From assembly GCA_944358495.1 (NCBI GenBank), contig CALVRF010000069.1, positions 1 to 6,183 of the forward strand: DNA of 6,183 bases, in the 5' to 3' direction. Each line of letters begins with the position of its first letter. Positions within the stretch are counted from its first letter, which is position 1. A program made the translations under genes and the position numbers. The notes beneath the pieces were generated by a model. It made no database searches, had not been told where the DNA came from, and saw only the letters and a list, made by a program, of their open reading frames with translations. This DNA is from an uncultured Bacilli bacterium (GTDB lineage: Bacteria; Bacillota_I; Bacilli_A; RF39; UBA660). This document shows, piece by piece, positions 5,733 to 6,183 of the stretch.

Positions 5733-6089
5733 TTAATTAGCATCTTCCTCTACAAGTTCAATTTGAACCATTAAAGCGTCATCGCCTCTACGTTCATTTA
5801 ATTTTAAGATTCTTGTGTAACCACCATTACGTTTTGTATATCTTGGTGCAAGAACGTCAAATACTTTTTTAACAGTTTCTTTATCATTTTGTAAGAACGC
5901 TAATGCTTTTCTTCTAGCGACTAAAGAACCATCTTTTCCGTAAGTAATCATTTTATCAACAAATTTACGGGCTTCTTTGGCTCTAGTTTCGGTTGTAACG
6001 ATTTTTTCGTTATTGATGATGTCTCTAGTTAAATTAGCAAGCATACTTCTACGATGTTTATTATCGCGTCCTAATTTTCTATAAGCCAT
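5733..6089 (-). CDS. rplQ: 50S ribosomal protein L17
   Basis: L17 is a component of the large ribosomal subunit near the exit tunnel. The 118-residue protein is full length for Bacillota and shows the hallmark N-terminus ([17 protein letters not shown]), the segment [18 protein letters not shown], and the C-terminal [14 protein letters not shown] followed by [17 protein letters not shown] stands seven bases before the ATG (6097-6102), the strongest Shine-Dalgarno in the window and as expected for a ribosomal gene. It follows rpoA by 18 bases, the conserved rpoA-rplQ order at the end of the S10-spc-alpha ribosomal cluster. In Bacillus ecfA1 comes next; here a two-gene cassette intervenes. Confidence 0.99.
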   Translation of the reverse strand: MAYRKLGRDNKHRRSMLANLTRDIINNEKIVTTETRAKEARKFVDKMITYGKDGSLVARRKALAFLQNDKETVKKVFDVLAPRYTKRNGGYTRILKLNERRGDDALMVQIELVEEDAN

Positions 6090-6107
6090 TTTTCTTCCTC
6101 CTAACTA

Positions 6108-6183
6108 TTAATCTTCATCGCGGAATTTAAGTCCCATATCTTTAATTTTATCCATAACTTCTTTTAAAGATTTTTTACCTAAA
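6108..6183 (-). CDS. rpoA: DNA-directed RNA polymerase subunit alpha, C-terminal end
   Basis: This is a partial gene cut by the right edge; 24 residues remain, reading LGKKSLKEVMDKIKDMGLKF then RDED. This is the last helix region of the alpha C-terminal domain (LGKKSL.E...K....GL), which contacts promoter UP elements and activators. The stop TAA (6108-6110) is followed immediately by an in-frame TAG, a double stop. Position before rplQ confirms the call. It is too short for a usual ORF cut-off. Confidence 0.96.
   Translation of the reverse strand, partial: LGKKSLKEVMDKIKDMGLKFRDED

Overview
The window comes from a low-GC Bacillota-type bacterium. It is strongly AT-rich, its Shine-Dalgarno sequences are of GGAGG or GGTGA type, and its gene order is the Bacillus-like rpoA-rplQ-ecfA1-ecfA2-ecfT-truA. 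TGG is used for Trp and TGA acts as a real stop (the ecfT and SDR-upstream genes both end in TGA), so this is the standard bacterial code and not a UGA-Trp mycoplasma. Within Bacillota an uncultured gut Bacilli lineage (RF39, Erysipelotrichales-like or similar) would fit, but the sequence does not fix this.

Almost everything is on the minus strand, so it reads from right to left. The right edge holds the last 24 codons of rpoA (RNA polymerase alpha) and the complete rplQ (ribosomal protein L17). The usual next gene, ecfA1, is displaced by a two-gene cassette. A perfect consensus promoter (TTGACA, 17 bp, TATAAT; 5692-5720) drives a 519-residue protein of unknown function. A 250-residue short-chain dehydrogenase/reductase follows 4 bases after its stop and ends in a clear intrinsic terminator (3337-3359). 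The 519-residue protein appears to combine a helical N-terminus, a RelE/ParE-toxin-like fold and two helicase-associated (HA) DNA-binding repeats, without any helicase motor or adjacent antitoxin gene. It is the most interesting object here.

Beyond the terminator a second promoter (3298-3326) starts the conserved ecfA1-ecfA2-ecfT-truA operon, whose genes overlap by 10, 11 and 4 bases. The first three form the energising module (two ATPases and the transmembrane coupling protein) of a group II ECF vitamin/micronutrient transporter; substrate-binding S components must be elsewhere. TruA is tRNA pseudouridine synthase I. Several canonical ECF residues are replaced: the Q-loop Gln in EcfA1, the switch His in EcfA2, and the first coupling Arg in EcfT.

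At the left edge a plus-strand gene, the tail of an XRE-type HTH regulator, converges on truA. A shared 16-bp hairpin (105-143) contains or touches both stop codons and can terminate transcription from both sides. There is no gene-free stretch over 300 bases. No tRNA, rRNA, CRISPR, insertion sequence or riboswitch was seen.
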